A stretch of DNA of 64,000 bases from Allobogoriella deserti (GCF_042680605.1 NZ_JBHUEE010000002.1:644880-708879); one strand, 5' to 3'. Shown: positions 41,176-50,026, counted from the stretch's first letter. Program-made: numbers and translations. The notes: a model not told the origin generated them from the sequence alone.

Positions 41176-41466
41176 ATGGCCCAGTTCACGGTCGACAGCG
41201 GCGAGATCGTCGTCGCCGCCCAGCAGACCAGGACGACGACGGCGAACATCCGCAGCGAGGTGGCCGCGATGATGGCGCACCTCATCACCCTGCAGCAGTC
41301 CTGGACGGGGACGGCGTCCCAGGCCTTCGGCGCGTGCGCCGACCAGTGGCGCGCCACGCAGGCCACGGTCGAGGCGTCGCTGGAGCAGGTCACCATGGCG
41401 CTGGACACCGCGGCGCGGACCTATGACGACGCCGAGTCCGCGGCCCAGGGACTGTTCGCGCGGTGA
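41176..41466 (+). CDS. WXG100-family protein (ESAT-6-like)
   Basis: A 96-residue helical-hairpin protein. The turn motif is QQSWTGTASQA (W43-x-G45), and a C-terminal YDDAESAAQGLF approximates the YxxxD/E export signal of type VII secretion. GGGAGGAG precedes ATG 41176. No eccC or other secretion-machinery gene lies nearby, so it is an orphan substrate, possibly exported by a system elsewhere. Confidence 0.85.
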   Translation: MAQFTVDSGEIVVAAQQTRTTTANIRSEVAAMMAHLITLQQSWTGTASQAFGACADQWRATQATVEASLEQVTMALDTAARTYDDAESAAQGLFAR

Positions 41467-41519
41467 CCCGGGAGGGTCGGGGCGGGTCGGCAGAGGCCGT
41501 GCGGTCGTAGCATCGCTGC

Positions 41520-42491
41520 GTGGCCATCCTCGTGGACCCGCCCCGCTGGCCCGCGCACGGGACGATGTGGGCGCACCTCGTCTCGGACGTCTCGCTCGAG
41601 GAACTGCATGCGTTCGCGGCGGCCGCCGGGCTCTCGCCGCGTTCGTTCGATCTCGACCATTACGACGTCCCTGCCGATCGGGTGGACGAGCTGGTCGCTG
41701 CCGGCGCGCAACTGGTCTCCGGCCGGGAGTTGCTGGAGCGGCTTCGTCGGTCCGGCCTGCGGGTGCCCGGCGCGGACCGCCGGGCGGAGCGGCGACGGCG
41801 CCGACGAGCACGACTCGCCGGGGAATGGGCGGCTCTGGGACGTGAGGTGCTCGCCGGCGCGGTGCCCGACGTGCCCGGCGACGGGGCGCCGCCGGATGCT
41901 CATGAGGCCCGCCCGGACGAGACGTGGCGCGCACTCGGGCAGGAGCTCCTCGACCGGTGGAGCGAGCCGCACCGGCGCTACCACGACCTCGCCCACCTCG
42001 AGGAGGTGCTGGACCGGCTGACCGAGCTCGCCCGGCACGGGGAGCCGGTGACGGCGGCGGTGCGTCTGGCGGCGTGGTTCCACGACGCGGTCTACGCCGG
42101 CGAGCCGGGCCGGGACGAGGAGGAATCCGCGGAGCTCGCGCGGCGCCGGCTCACGGGGGTCGGGGCCGGTGGGGCCACGGTCGCCGAGGCCGTGCGTCTG
42201 GTGCGGCTGACCGCCTCCCACGCGGTCGAGGACGACCCGCCGGGCGCTGCCTTGTGCGACGCGGATCTGGCGATCCTGGCGGCTCCGCCGCGCCGGTATG
42301 CGCGTTACGCGGCGGACGTGCGGGCCGAGTACGCGCACGTGCCCGAGGAGGAGTTCCGGGCAGGGCGCGGCACGGTGCTGCAGTCCTTGATCGGGCGTGA
42401 GCGGTTGTTCGCCACCGCGTCGGGCCGACACCTGTGGGAGGAACGCGCTCGGACCAACCTGGCCGCCGAGCTGCGCGACCTCACAACCTGA
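41520..42491 (+). CDS. DUF4031 plus HD-domain protein
   Basis: A 323-residue fusion. The N-terminal ~85 residues match DUF4031 (AILVDPPRWPAHGTMWAHLV, the DHYDVPADR segment). A basic linker follows (RRAERRRRRRARL). The C-terminal half is an HD-type predicted metal phosphohydrolase with YHDLAHLEEVL (H155, H159) and an intact doublet H188-D189 (AAWFHDAVYAGE). It shares the AEYAHVPEEEFRAGR region with the degenerate paralogue at 39472. The substrate is unknown. Confidence 0.82.
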   Translation: MAILVDPPRWPAHGTMWAHLVSDVSLEELHAFAAAAGLSPRSFDLDHYDVPADRVDELVAAGAQLVSGRELLERLRRSGLRVPGADRRAERRRRRRARLAGEWAALGREVLAGAVPDVPGDGAPPDAHEARPDETWRALGQELLDRWSEPHRRYHDLAHLEEVLDRLTELARHGEPVTAAVRLAAWFHDAVYAGEPGRDEEESAELARRRLTGVGAGGATVAEAVRLVRLTASHAVEDDPPGAALCDADLAILAAPPRRYARYAADVRAEYAHVPEEEFRAGRGTVLQSLIGRERLFATASGRHLWEERARTNLAAELRDLTT

Positions 42492-42497
42492 GCGCCC

Positions 42498-43064
42498 TCA
42501 ACTCGTCGCAGCGAGCACCACGCATGCGGTCCCCGCCGTGATGTCCAGGCCGATGCACCACAGGGCGAGCGGCCGGTGGACGACGGCGTCGCGGCGGTAG
42601 TGCCACATGTCCCACAGCGCGTGCGCTGCGAGCACCGCGCCGGCGAGCGCCAGGCCCGCGTTCGGCCCGACGAGGAGGGCGACGACCGCCAGCCCGAGGT
42701 AACCGAGCATCGCCGCCGACTGGATCAGCGTCCCGGACCGTCGGCGAAGCAGTCCGTAGCCGGCGAGGAGGACCCCGAGTCCGAGGATCGGCGGGATCCA
42801 GCTCACGTCGGCGATCTCGGCCCCCACTTTCACCACGGTGCCGACGCCCACGAAGACCCAGGCCGCCGCTCGCCGTCCGGTAGCCGCCGCGGACAGGTAG
42901 GCCAGCGCGGCGATGCCCACGATCGTGGCGGGCATGTCCGCGGAGACCGGCCCGAGGAGGAACCCGGCGGCGCACAGCACGCCGACGAGGACGGGTGCGG
43001 CCACCGCCACCCGAGAAGCCGCGGTCGTCGGCGCGGGACGGGTCACGTCCGTCTGGTACCCCAT
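42498..43064 (-). CDS. Six-helix membrane protein behind CsoR-like palindromes
   Basis: A 188-residue hydrophobic protein with about six transmembrane segments (such as APVLVGVLCAAGFLLGPV and LGVLLAGYGLL) and a charged HALWDMWHYRRDAVVHRP loop with several His residues. I do not recognise a named family. The ATG at 43064 lies inside a perfect GTACCCC-ATA-GGGGTAC palindrome, and a second palindrome sits just upstream. Both are of the CsoR/CstR operator style, hinting at copper- or persulfide-responsive expression. Confidence 0.65.
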   Translation of the reverse strand: MGYQTDVTRPAPTTAASRVAVAAPVLVGVLCAAGFLLGPVSADMPATIVGIAALAYLSAAATGRRAAAWVFVGVGTVVKVGAEIADVSWIPPILGLGVLLAGYGLLRRRSGTLIQSAAMLGYLGLAVVALLVGPNAGLALAGAVLAAHALWDMWHYRRDAVVHRPLALWCIGLDITAGTACVVLAATS

Positions 43065-43072
43065 AGGGGTAC
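43056..43072. promoter_or_regulatory. CsoR-like palindrome 1 (overlaps the start codon)
   Basis: GTACCCC-ATA-GGGGTAC, perfect 7-bp arms with G/C tracts, the pattern typical of CsoR-family copper or persulfide repressors. It spans the ATG of the six-helix membrane protein. Confidence 0.55.
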
Positions 43073-43076
43073 ATGG

Positions 43077-43095
43077 AATACCGGGGCGGGGTATT
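43077..43095. promoter_or_regulatory. CsoR-like palindrome 2
   Basis: AATACC-N7-GGTATT with a G-rich centre, 13-31 bp upstream of the ATG at 43064, immediately beside palindrome 1. Confidence 0.45.
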
Positions 43096-43106
43096 GGTCA
43101 AGAGGA

Positions 43107-43127
43107 AGGACGGCCATCGGCCATCCT
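43107..43127. terminator. Hairpin downstream of the NarL-type regulator
   Basis: AGGACGGCC-ATC-GGCCATCCT, 9-bp arms with one mismatch, 35 bp beyond the stop of the response regulator in its reading direction. No T-run is present. Confidence 0.35.
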
Positions 43128-43161
43128 GTCCGGCCCGGTCTGCGGCCAGGGGCACGCTCCC

Positions 43162-43821
43162 TCAGCCGCCGGGGCGGACGAGCCCCGACTCGTAGGCGAG
43201 TACCACCAGCGCGGCACGGTCGCGGGCGTCGAGCTTGGTCAGCAGCCGGCTGACGTAGGTCCGCGCCGTCGCCGGACTCAGGTAGAGCTCACGGGCGATC
43301 TCGTCGTTGGTCAGCCCGCGCCCCACGCCCTCGAGAACCTCACGTTCCCGGTCCGTCAGGCCGGCGAGGCGCCCGTCGTCGCGGCGCGGCTGTGCTCCGA
43401 CCGCCAGGGCGCGCATCACCCGCGTGGTCACCTGTGGCGAGAGCAACGACTCACCGGCCGCGACCACCCGGATCGCCTGTCGCAGATCGCCGGGCGTGAT
43501 GTCCTTGAGCAGGTATCCGGCGGCACCGGAGCGGATCGCCTCGAAGACGTGCTCGTCCTCGTCGAAGGTGGTGAGCACGACGACACGCACGCCGCGCAGG
43601 TCCGGGTCGGCCACGATCTCCCGGGTGGCCTCGAGGCCGTCGAGCTCCGGCATCCGGATGTCCATGAGGACCACGTCGGGCCTCAGCTCACGCACCCGGG
43701 AGAGTCCCGAGCGACCGGTCGCGGCCTCACCGACCACGGTGATGTCGCCGTCGCGCTCGGCGAGGCTGCGCAGCCCGGTGCGCACGAGCTCTTGATCGTC
43801 GACCAGCACGATGCGGATCAT
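43162..43821 (-). CDS. NarL/LuxR-type response regulator
   Basis: A 219-residue regulator. The receiver has VLVDDQELVRTGL, phospho-acceptor D54 (VLMDIRMPELDG) and AAGYLLKDITP. The LuxR-type HTH is LTDREREVLEGVGRGLTNDE with the recognition helix SPATARTYVSRLLTKL. Its ATG overlaps the kinase stop by 4 bp; the two form a standard pair. Confidence 0.93.
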   Translation of the reverse strand: MIRIVLVDDQELVRTGLRSLAERDGDITVVGEAATGRSGLSRVRELRPDVVLMDIRMPELDGLEATREIVADPDLRGVRVVVLTTFDEDEHVFEAIRSGAAGYLLKDITPGDLRQAIRVVAAGESLLSPQVTTRVMRALAVGAQPRRDDGRLAGLTDREREVLEGVGRGLTNDEIARELYLSPATARTYVSRLLTKLDARDRAALVVLAYESGLVRPGG

Positions 43822-45095
43822 GGGCTCAGTCTGGTGGGTAGGTCGGCGGAGACGAGGAAGCCGCCCTCCGGTCTGTCGGCGGCCTGCAGCGTCCCGCCGA
43901 GCAGGGCGGCGCGTTCACGCATGCCGGCCAGGCCTTGCCCGGCGCCGTTGCCGACCCCGGAGCCGTTGCCGACCCCGGAGCCGTTGCTGGCCCCTGTGCC
44001 GGTACCGGCCCCCGTGCCGGAGGCCACGCCACGGCCGGTCACCGAGCGGGTCGGACGCCCCCCGCCCGTCCCGGCAAGCCCGTGACCGTCGTCGGCGATC
44101 TGCAGCCGCAACCGGTCGCCGTCGAGGCGAGCACCGATCCGCACGCGACGCGCACCCGCGTGCCGCACCACGTTCGTCAACGCCTCCTGGACGATGCGGT
44201 AGGCGGCGGCGTCGACGGCGGTGTCGATCGCGCCGGCAGGGAGGTCGATGTCGGCCTCGACGGCGAGGCCGGCAGCCTGGACCGGACGCAGCAGGGTTTC
44301 CACGCCCCCGGTCACGAGGCTGCCCGGCGGGGCCTCGTCGGTCCCGGGCGTGCGCAGCAGCTTGACCGTGGTGCGCAGCTCGCGCAGGCTCGCCGCCGTC
44401 GCCTCCCGCACCCGTTCCAGCGCCTCGCGCGCCGCGGTGTCGTCGTGGCCGACGGCCTCGGCGGCGACGCCGCTGTGCAGGGAGACGACCGACAGACTGT
44501 GACCGACGGCGTCGTGCAGGTCCCGAGCGAGACGCACGCGTTCGGCCTGCAGTCGGCGGTCCGCCTGCTGAGCCTGCTCGGCCTCGGTCAGCAACCGCAC
44601 GCGGTGGGCGTACCGGCGCGTCTCCCGTGTCCGGCGCACGGCCACGCCGAGCGCGACGGAGGCCGCCGCGAGCGCGATGTTCGTCAGCAGCTCGTACCCG
44701 TAGAGGTAGGTGGTGGGCTGCCCCTCGATCACGCGGAAATACGCCGCGACCGCGACGAGCACCACACCGGAGCCGGCCGCCCACCAGGTACGCCCGACCT
44801 CGGCGGCGGAGTACAGGGCCGCCACCGCCGGGAACGCGATGCCGATGACCGGGAGCCCGAGCGCGTAGTACGTGAACACGCCGAGCACGGTGAGCACCAG
44901 CATGACCCGTGCCGCCCGCCGGCGCAGGAGGACCAGGACCCCGAACCCGGCGGCGAACAGGTACGCGACCGGGCCGGACCGGCCGGAGCTCTCGAAGTCG
45001 GCCGCGATGAGCACGGCGACCGCCAGGGCCATCCCGAGCGCCAGGACGACGTCGACCAGCCGGGGGTCGACCTCGTCGCGCGGCGTCGTGGGCAC
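43818..45095 (-). CDS. NarL-family sensor histidine kinase with repeat-bearing ATP lid
   Basis: A 425-residue kinase. Four to five N-terminal helices (residues ~12-150) form the membrane part. HisKA_3 contains LARDLHDAVGHSLSVVSLH (H194). The HATPase part has EALTNVVRHAGA and IADDGHGLAG, then an unusual Gly/Ser/Asn/Val stretch before GQGLAGMRERAALLGG. That stretch is encoded by an 18-bp tandem DNA repeat (43945-43998). The environmental signal is unknown. Confidence 0.9.
   Translation of the reverse strand: MPTTPRDEVDPRLVDVVLALGMALAVAVLIAADFESSGRSGPVAYLFAAGFGVLVLLRRRAARVMLVLTVLGVFTYYALGLPVIGIAFPAVAALYSAAEVGRTWWAAGSGVVLVAVAAYFRVIEGQPTTYLYGYELLTNIALAAASVALGVAVRRTRETRRYAHRVRLLTEAEQAQQADRRLQAERVRLARDLHDAVGHSLSVVSLHSGVAAEAVGHDDTAAREALERVREATAASLRELRTTVKLLRTPGTDEAPPGSLVTGGVETLLRPVQAAGLAVEADIDLPAGAIDTAVDAAAYRIVQEALTNVVRHAGARRVRIGARLDGDRLRLQIADDGHGLAGTGGGRPTRSVTGRGVASGTGAGTGTGASNGSGVGNGSGVGNGAGQGLAGMRERAALLGGTLQAADRPEGGFLVSADLPTRLSP
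43945..43998. repeat. 18-bp tandem repeat inside the kinase gene
   Basis: Two identical copies of CCGTTGCCGACCCCGGAG (43945-43962, 43963-43980) and a third diverged unit to 43998. The frame is preserved, adding GNGSGV-like residues in the flexible ATP-lid region. Copy number is likely to vary between strains. Confidence 0.75.
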
Positions 45096-45252
45096 CCGGT
45101 CAGCCTACGAACCCGGGTGGTCCCGGAGACATCGCCTCGAGGCGTCAGGGTGGTGTCGCCCGGAAGCGACAGGGAGCGTCGCGCAGCGGCGGGCGGACAA
45201 GACGCCTGCGGGCCGATGTGGCGGCATGGCGCCGTTTTCTAGCGTTCTCGGC

Positions 45253-45702
45253 ATGACACAGAACCCGTCCTCATTCCCCTCTCACTCCTCATCCGACGGA
45301 GCGGCCGGGGGCGCCCCATCCGTGCGGTGGTCCCTCGTCCTCGGCCTCGGCGCCCTGGCCCTGGCACGGCCGCTCGCCCGCATCACCGGGGTCGACGAGG
45401 TGCTCGGCACGCCGGCGACCGCAATCGGACTCACCCTGCTCATCACCGCCCTGTGGGTGACGCTCGTCGGCATCGGCCGCGTGCCCCGGCCGGTCCTGAC
45501 CCTCACCCTGGCCGGCGTCGCCTACGCCGTCTACAGCACCCTGCTCAGCGGGATCCTGTCCCCGCTGCTGACCGGCACCCTCCAGGGCCCGCTGGCACAG
45601 CCGATCGGCATCGTCGCGATCCTGGCGACCAACGCGATCTGGGGCGCCGTCGCCGGCGTCCTCGCCCTCGGCGTCCAACGGCTGCGCGGCGGGCAGTCGT
45701 GA
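45253..45702 (+). CDS. Small integral membrane protein upstream of the multicopper oxidase
   Basis: A 149-residue protein with about four transmembrane helices (SLVLGLGALALARPLA, AIGLTLLITALWVTLVGIG, LTLTLAGVAYAVYSTLL, IGIVAILATNAIWGAVAGVL) after a Ser-rich N-terminus. I do not recognise a family. Its stop overlaps the multicopper oxidase GTG by 4 bp, so it probably works with it or shares regulation. Confidence 0.7.
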   Translation: MTQNPSSFPSHSSSDGAAGGAPSVRWSLVLGLGALALARPLARITGVDEVLGTPATAIGLTLLITALWVTLVGIGRVPRPVLTLTLAGVAYAVYSTLLSGILSPLLTGTLQGPLAQPIGIVAILATNAIWGAVAGVLALGVQRLRGGQS

Positions 45703-47213
45703 GCCGGGCCGAGCGCCCACACCTGCCCGGTCCCACGCGCCGCCGTGCGCTCGCGCGCCGGACCGTCCTGGCGGGCATGCTCGGCGCCGGCGTCGCCGCC
45801 CTCGCCGGGTGCGACGCCATCCCGAGCACCAGCCCGGTCCAGGGCCAGGAGTTCGACCGGCCGCTGGCGATCCCGCCGCTGGCCGCCTCCCGGCTCCGTG
45901 ACGGCGTGCGGGTGTTCGAGCTCACCGCCCAGGAGGGCAGAACCGCATTCGCGCCCGGGATCGAGACGCCGACCTGGGGTTTCAACGCCGCCCACCTCGG
46001 GCCGACACTGCGGGCCGCCCGCGGTGAGCAGGTCGCCGTCGAGGTCACCAACGAGCTGTCGGAGACCACGAGCGTGCACTGGCACGGCATGCACCTGCCG
46101 GCGCGGTACGACGGCGGGCCGCACCAGCCGATCGAACCGGGTGGCACGTGGCGGCCCACCTGGCGGATCGACCAGCCGGCGGCCACGCTCTGGTATCACC
46201 CGCACCCGCACGGGGCGACCGAGGAGCACGTCTACCGCGGGCTCGCCGGGCTGTTCCTGCTGGACGATGAGTATTCCCGCGCTGCCTCCCTGCCGAGCGA
46301 GTACGGCGTGGACGACGTCCCGGTGATCGTCCAGGACAAGAAGTTCGACGACGCCGGCCGGCTGGACGCGGACTCCGAGGGGAACGAGGTCGGCCTGTTC
46401 GGCGACGTCGTCATGACCAACGGCACGGTCGGCGCCTACCACGAGGTGACGACCGAACGGATCCGGCTGCGGCTGCTCAACGGCTCGACGGCCCGGACCT
46501 ACCAGTTCGTCCTCGCTGACCGTCCGTTCGAGCTGGTCGCGACCGACGGCGGGCTCCTGGACCGCCCGGTCCGGATGGACAGCCTGCGCCTGGCGCCCGG
46601 AGAGCGCGCCGAGATCGTGGTGACCATGCGGCCGCGCGAGCGCACGGTGCTGCGCTCCGAGGACCCGGACCTGGGGGGTGTGGCGGCACCGTTCGCGTTC
46701 GGCGGCAACGACTCCTTCGACGTCCTGCAGCTGCGCGCGGCGGAGCGCCTCAACCCCTCCCCCGAGCCCGACTGGCAGTACGAGGACACCGGGCTGGCGG
46801 AGGCCGAGGCCACCGTGACCCGCACCTTCGAGCTGCAGAATCGCGAGATCAACGGCCTGCGGATGGACATGAACCGGATCGACGAGACGGTCACCGTCGG
46901 CACCACGGAGATCTGGGAGGTGACGAACAGCCACCCGGTCTCGCACAGCTTCCACATCCACGACGTGCAGTTCGAGGTGCTCCCCGTCGACGGCCAGGCG
47001 CCGCCACCGGAGCTGTCCGGCCGCAAGGACACGGTCTATCTCGAGCCGAACCGGACCTACCGGCTGATCATGCGGTTCGAGGACTACGCAGACCCGGACT
47101 GGCCGTACATGTACCACTGCCACATGCTGCTGCACGAGGACGAGGGCATGATGGGCCAGTTCGTCGTCGTCGAGCCCGGTCAGCGGGCCGGCGAGGTGGC
47201 CCACCACCACTGA
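45699..47213 (+). CDS. Multicopper oxidase (CueO/bilirubin-oxidase-like), exported
   Basis: A 504-residue laccase-type enzyme. A twin-arginine-like N-terminus (RRRALARRTVLAGMLG) and lipobox LAGC (C38) suggest Tat export and lipid anchoring. All four copper motifs are present: HWHGMHL, WYHPHPHGAT, HSFHIHDVQF and YHCHMLLHEDEGMM. Such enzymes oxidise Cu(I), Mn(II) or phenols. GTG 45699 overlaps the preceding membrane-protein gene. A His-rich tail (EVAHHH) may bind metal. Copper detoxification or phenol oxidation are equally possible. Confidence 0.92.
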   Translation: MSRAERPHLPGPTRRRALARRTVLAGMLGAGVAALAGCDAIPSTSPVQGQEFDRPLAIPPLAASRLRDGVRVFELTAQEGRTAFAPGIETPTWGFNAAHLGPTLRAARGEQVAVEVTNELSETTSVHWHGMHLPARYDGGPHQPIEPGGTWRPTWRIDQPAATLWYHPHPHGATEEHVYRGLAGLFLLDDEYSRAASLPSEYGVDDVPVIVQDKKFDDAGRLDADSEGNEVGLFGDVVMTNGTVGAYHEVTTERIRLRLLNGSTARTYQFVLADRPFELVATDGGLLDRPVRMDSLRLAPGERAEIVVTMRPRERTVLRSEDPDLGGVAAPFAFGGNDSFDVLQLRAAERLNPSPEPDWQYEDTGLAEAEATVTRTFELQNREINGLRMDMNRIDETVTVGTTEIWEVTNSHPVSHSFHIHDVQFEVLPVDGQAPPPELSGRKDTVYLEPNRTYRLIMRFEDYADPDWPYMYHCHMLLHEDEGMMGQFVVVEPGQRAGEVAHHH

Positions 47214-47226
47214 CCGGCGCCCGCCG

Positions 47227-49242
47227 TCACCACGGCAGGACGTCCGGGACCGGCTCGCCGCCGCGTACGTGCTGGTCGCAGAAGGCGAGGACGGTCTCGT
47301 TCCACGTGACCTGGTTCGAGGGCGTCAGCACCCAGTGGTTCTCGCTCGTCAGCTGCAGGAACCGGTGGGGCAGATCCTCCGGATCGCCGTCCCAGCGCGA
47401 GACCAGTTCCCACCACAGTCGCAGCGCCTCGCTGACCGGGACGCGGTAGTCGCGGTTGCCGTGCGTGAGGAGCATCGGGGTGGTGATGGAGGCGACGGCG
47501 CGGTCCGGCGAGTAGGTCTCGTACCAGGCCGCTTGCTCGGCCGGGTGCACCCGCATCTTGGACGCCGCGGCGTCGGTGGTCCGGTGCTGCTGCTCCAGCG
47601 CCCACAGTCCGGCGTGGGAGACCACGGCGCGGAAGCGGTCGGTGTGCCCGGCGATCCAGTTGGCCATGAAGCCTCCGAAGGAGGCGCCCAGCATCGCGGT
47701 TCGGGTCTCGTCGAACTCTGGGCGGGCGAGGACGAGGTCGAGCAGGCTCTCGCACTCGCGGTAGACGACGTCGGCCCTGCGCGGCCACCCGCGATTGAGT
47801 CCGGCGTGACCGTACCCGGTGGACATGGCCGGATCCGGCATGAGCACGGCGTACCCGCGTGCGACGGCGAGCCAGGGGCACCAGCGCCAGCTCCAGGCGT
47901 TGTACGAGATGTGCGGGCCGCCGTGGATCCAGAGCATCACGGGGGCGGGGTCGGTGGTGTTCGTGCCGGTGGGCCGGCACAGCCATGCGCCGACCGTGGC
48001 GCCGTCCACCTCGGTCTCGACCCGCTCGAGCGTGCCGGGCAGGGAGGCGACCTGGCCCGGCGCGGGCAGGTCGAGGCCGTTCTCGGGCTCGATCCGGACC
48101 GGCCGCGGCGGGGTGGCGATGTCGGAGCCCAGCGCGAAGACTGCCGTTCCGGAGACGGCCAGGGCCGAGTAGACCGCGTCCCGGGCGAGGGTGCGGACCG
48201 TGCCGTCGGGGGCGAAGGCGAGGATCGCGCCGGAGGAGTGCAGGTCGCCGGCGACGAGAAGGGTCCCGGCGTCGGTCCAGGTGTACTCGCTGACCGTGAG
48301 GTCGCCGAGGTCGACGGTGACCGGGTCGCCATCGGTGAGCGGCCAGATCTCGAGGAAGCTGTAGCTCGTGTCCGTCGGTGTCGACGTCGTCGTCCGGGTC
48401 AGAGCGAGCCAGCGGCCGTCGCGGGAGAAGGCGGGCGCGGTCCAGTCGTGCGTGTCGGCACCTGGAGCCAGCGTGGTCCGGCGGCCGGTGGCGACGTCGA
48501 TGAGCACCACGCCGGTCCGGGTCCGGCCGCCGCGGGCGCGGGTGGTCCAGGTGGTGGCGACGGTGGTGCCGTCCGGGGCCAGATCGGCGGAGGCGTCGCG
48601 CAGGCTGACCGTCTCCGCGTCCGGCGCGAGGTCCCGCAGGTTGCCGTCCGGGGAGACGAGAACCAGCCGGGGACTGACGTCGTCGAGCTCGTGGTCCCAG
48701 GCACGGATCGGCATGCCGGTGTGCCAGATCGCGCTGTTCCTGCTCTCGCGGCGCCTCCGGCGGCGTTCGCCGTCGTCGTCGAGGTCGCCGCCCGGCAGGA
48801 CCGACGTGGCGGCGAGAACCGTGCCGTCGTCTGCGACGGCACGGATGGCCAGACCGCCCGGTGCGGCGGCGAGCACGCTCGCCTCGCCACGTTCCGGCAG
48901 CCGCCAGATCGCGGCCTCCTCCTCATCGTCGCCCTCGCCGGCGGGGTCGGGCCGGGCGGAGGTGAACAGCAGATCGCCGTCCCGGGTGAGGACGGGCGAG
49001 GACTCGCCCTGCTCGGAGAACGTCAGGCGCCGGGCCGGGCGCATACCGCCCGGGTCGAGCTCCCAGAGTGAGGAGACCAGCCGGGCGCCGGCGTCGTCGG
49101 GCTGCTGGACGGCGGCGACCAGCCGGCCGTCCGGCCCGGCGGTCAACGAGGTGACGCGTGGGAGGCGGACGAAGGCGTCGATGTCGGTGAAGTCCGAGAA
49201 GCCGGGCTCCGGGGACGTCGTGGCCGGGTCGGGATGGGGCAT
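47227..49242 (-). CDS. S9 prolyl-oligopeptidase-family peptidase
   Basis: A 671-residue serine peptidase. An N-terminal beta-propeller (residues ~20-410) is followed by an alpha/beta hydrolase domain with nucleophile S521 (GASFGGFMANW), D598 (HGNRDYRVPV) and H636 (TSENHWVLTP), matching acylaminoacyl-peptidases. No signal peptide is apparent, so it probably acts in the cytoplasm on short or N-acyl peptides. It converges with the multicopper oxidase gene 13 bp away. Confidence 0.9.
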   Translation of the reverse strand: MPHPDPATTSPEPGFSDFTDIDAFVRLPRVTSLTAGPDGRLVAAVQQPDDAGARLVSSLWELDPGGMRPARRLTFSEQGESSPVLTRDGDLLFTSARPDPAGEGDDEEEAAIWRLPERGEASVLAAAPGGLAIRAVADDGTVLAATSVLPGGDLDDDGERRRRRRESRNSAIWHTGMPIRAWDHELDDVSPRLVLVSPDGNLRDLAPDAETVSLRDASADLAPDGTTVATTWTTRARGGRTRTGVVLIDVATGRRTTLAPGADTHDWTAPAFSRDGRWLALTRTTTSTPTDTSYSFLEIWPLTDGDPVTVDLGDLTVSEYTWTDAGTLLVAGDLHSSGAILAFAPDGTVRTLARDAVYSALAVSGTAVFALGSDIATPPRPVRIEPENGLDLPAPGQVASLPGTLERVETEVDGATVGAWLCRPTGTNTTDPAPVMLWIHGGPHISYNAWSWRWCPWLAVARGYAVLMPDPAMSTGYGHAGLNRGWPRRADVVYRECESLLDLVLARPEFDETRTAMLGASFGGFMANWIAGHTDRFRAVVSHAGLWALEQQHRTTDAAASKMRVHPAEQAAWYETYSPDRAVASITTPMLLTHGNRDYRVPVSEALRLWWELVSRWDGDPEDLPHRFLQLTSENHWVLTPSNQVTWNETVLAFCDQHVRGGEPVPDVLPW

Positions 49243-49357
49243 GGCTCCTCACCCTAAGAGCCCGGCGCCGGGCCGGTGACGTGGTGGGATGCGGACGCGG
49301 AACGCCACCTATAGGATCTACGCGGACCTGATAGGCAACGACGCCGAGGAGACGCGC

Positions 49358-50026
49358 GTGCACGACGTGAGACAGTCCGGGCAGGACCTGGCGGCCCGGC
49401 TGGCCGAGACCTATACGGGCGTGATCTACGACGTCATGCGAGACGCCGGCCGCGAGGTGCGCACGCTGCCCTCCACCCTTCGTCCGTTGCGGCCGGACGC
49501 CCGGCTCGCGGGCCCGGTGTTCACCGTCGAGGGCGCGATCGACGAGAGCCTCGAGGTCCACCGGACGATGCTCGAGTGGACCGGACTCCTCCAGGAGGCC
49601 CCGGGCGGCCACGTGCTGGTCTGCCAGCCGAACGACTCCACGATCGCGCACATGGGCGAACTCTCGGCCGAGACGCTGCAACTGCGAGGCGTCCGCGGCT
49701 ACGTCGTCGACGGCGGATGCCGGGACACGGACATGGTGCGCGAACTGGGTTTCCCGGTCTGGCGCCGCTACGACACCCCGGCGGACATCCGCGGCCGGTG
49801 GGCGCCGACTGCGCTCGGTGAGCCGATCCGCATCGGCGAGGTCACCGTCACCACCGGTGACTACCTGCTCGCCGACCAGGACGGTGTGGTGCTCATCCCG
49901 GGTGAGGACGTGGCCGAGGTGGTCGCCGCCGCCGAGGCGGCCATGCAGCAGGAGAACCTCGTCCGCGCTGCCATCCGGGACGGCACGCCGCCGCGTGAGG
50001 CGTACCTCCGGCACGGCAAGTTCTGA
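49358..50026 (+). CDS. RraA-family protein (aldolase/demethylmenaquinone-methyltransferase-like fold)
   Basis: A 222-residue RraA-fold protein (TGVIYDVMRDAG, HMGELSAETLQLRGVRGYVV, GGCRDTDMVRELGFPVW with the Arg-Asp pair). Such proteins are often class II aldolases or decarboxylases of 2-oxo acids. GTG 49358 is chosen over the longer frame from 49289 because GAGGAG lies at 49346-49351. A -10-like TAGGAT lies at 49312-49317. It precedes a TRAP transporter, suggesting aldol cleavage of an imported sugar acid or hydroxy acid. It is a different paralogue from GalC at 8887. Confidence 0.82.
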   Translation: MHDVRQSGQDLAARLAETYTGVIYDVMRDAGREVRTLPSTLRPLRPDARLAGPVFTVEGAIDESLEVHRTMLEWTGLLQEAPGGHVLVCQPNDSTIAHMGELSAETLQLRGVRGYVVDGGCRDTDMVRELGFPVWRRYDTPADIRGRWAPTALGEPIRIGEVTVTTGDYLLADQDGVVLIPGEDVAEVVAAAEAAMQQENLVRAAIRDGTPPREAYLRHGKF

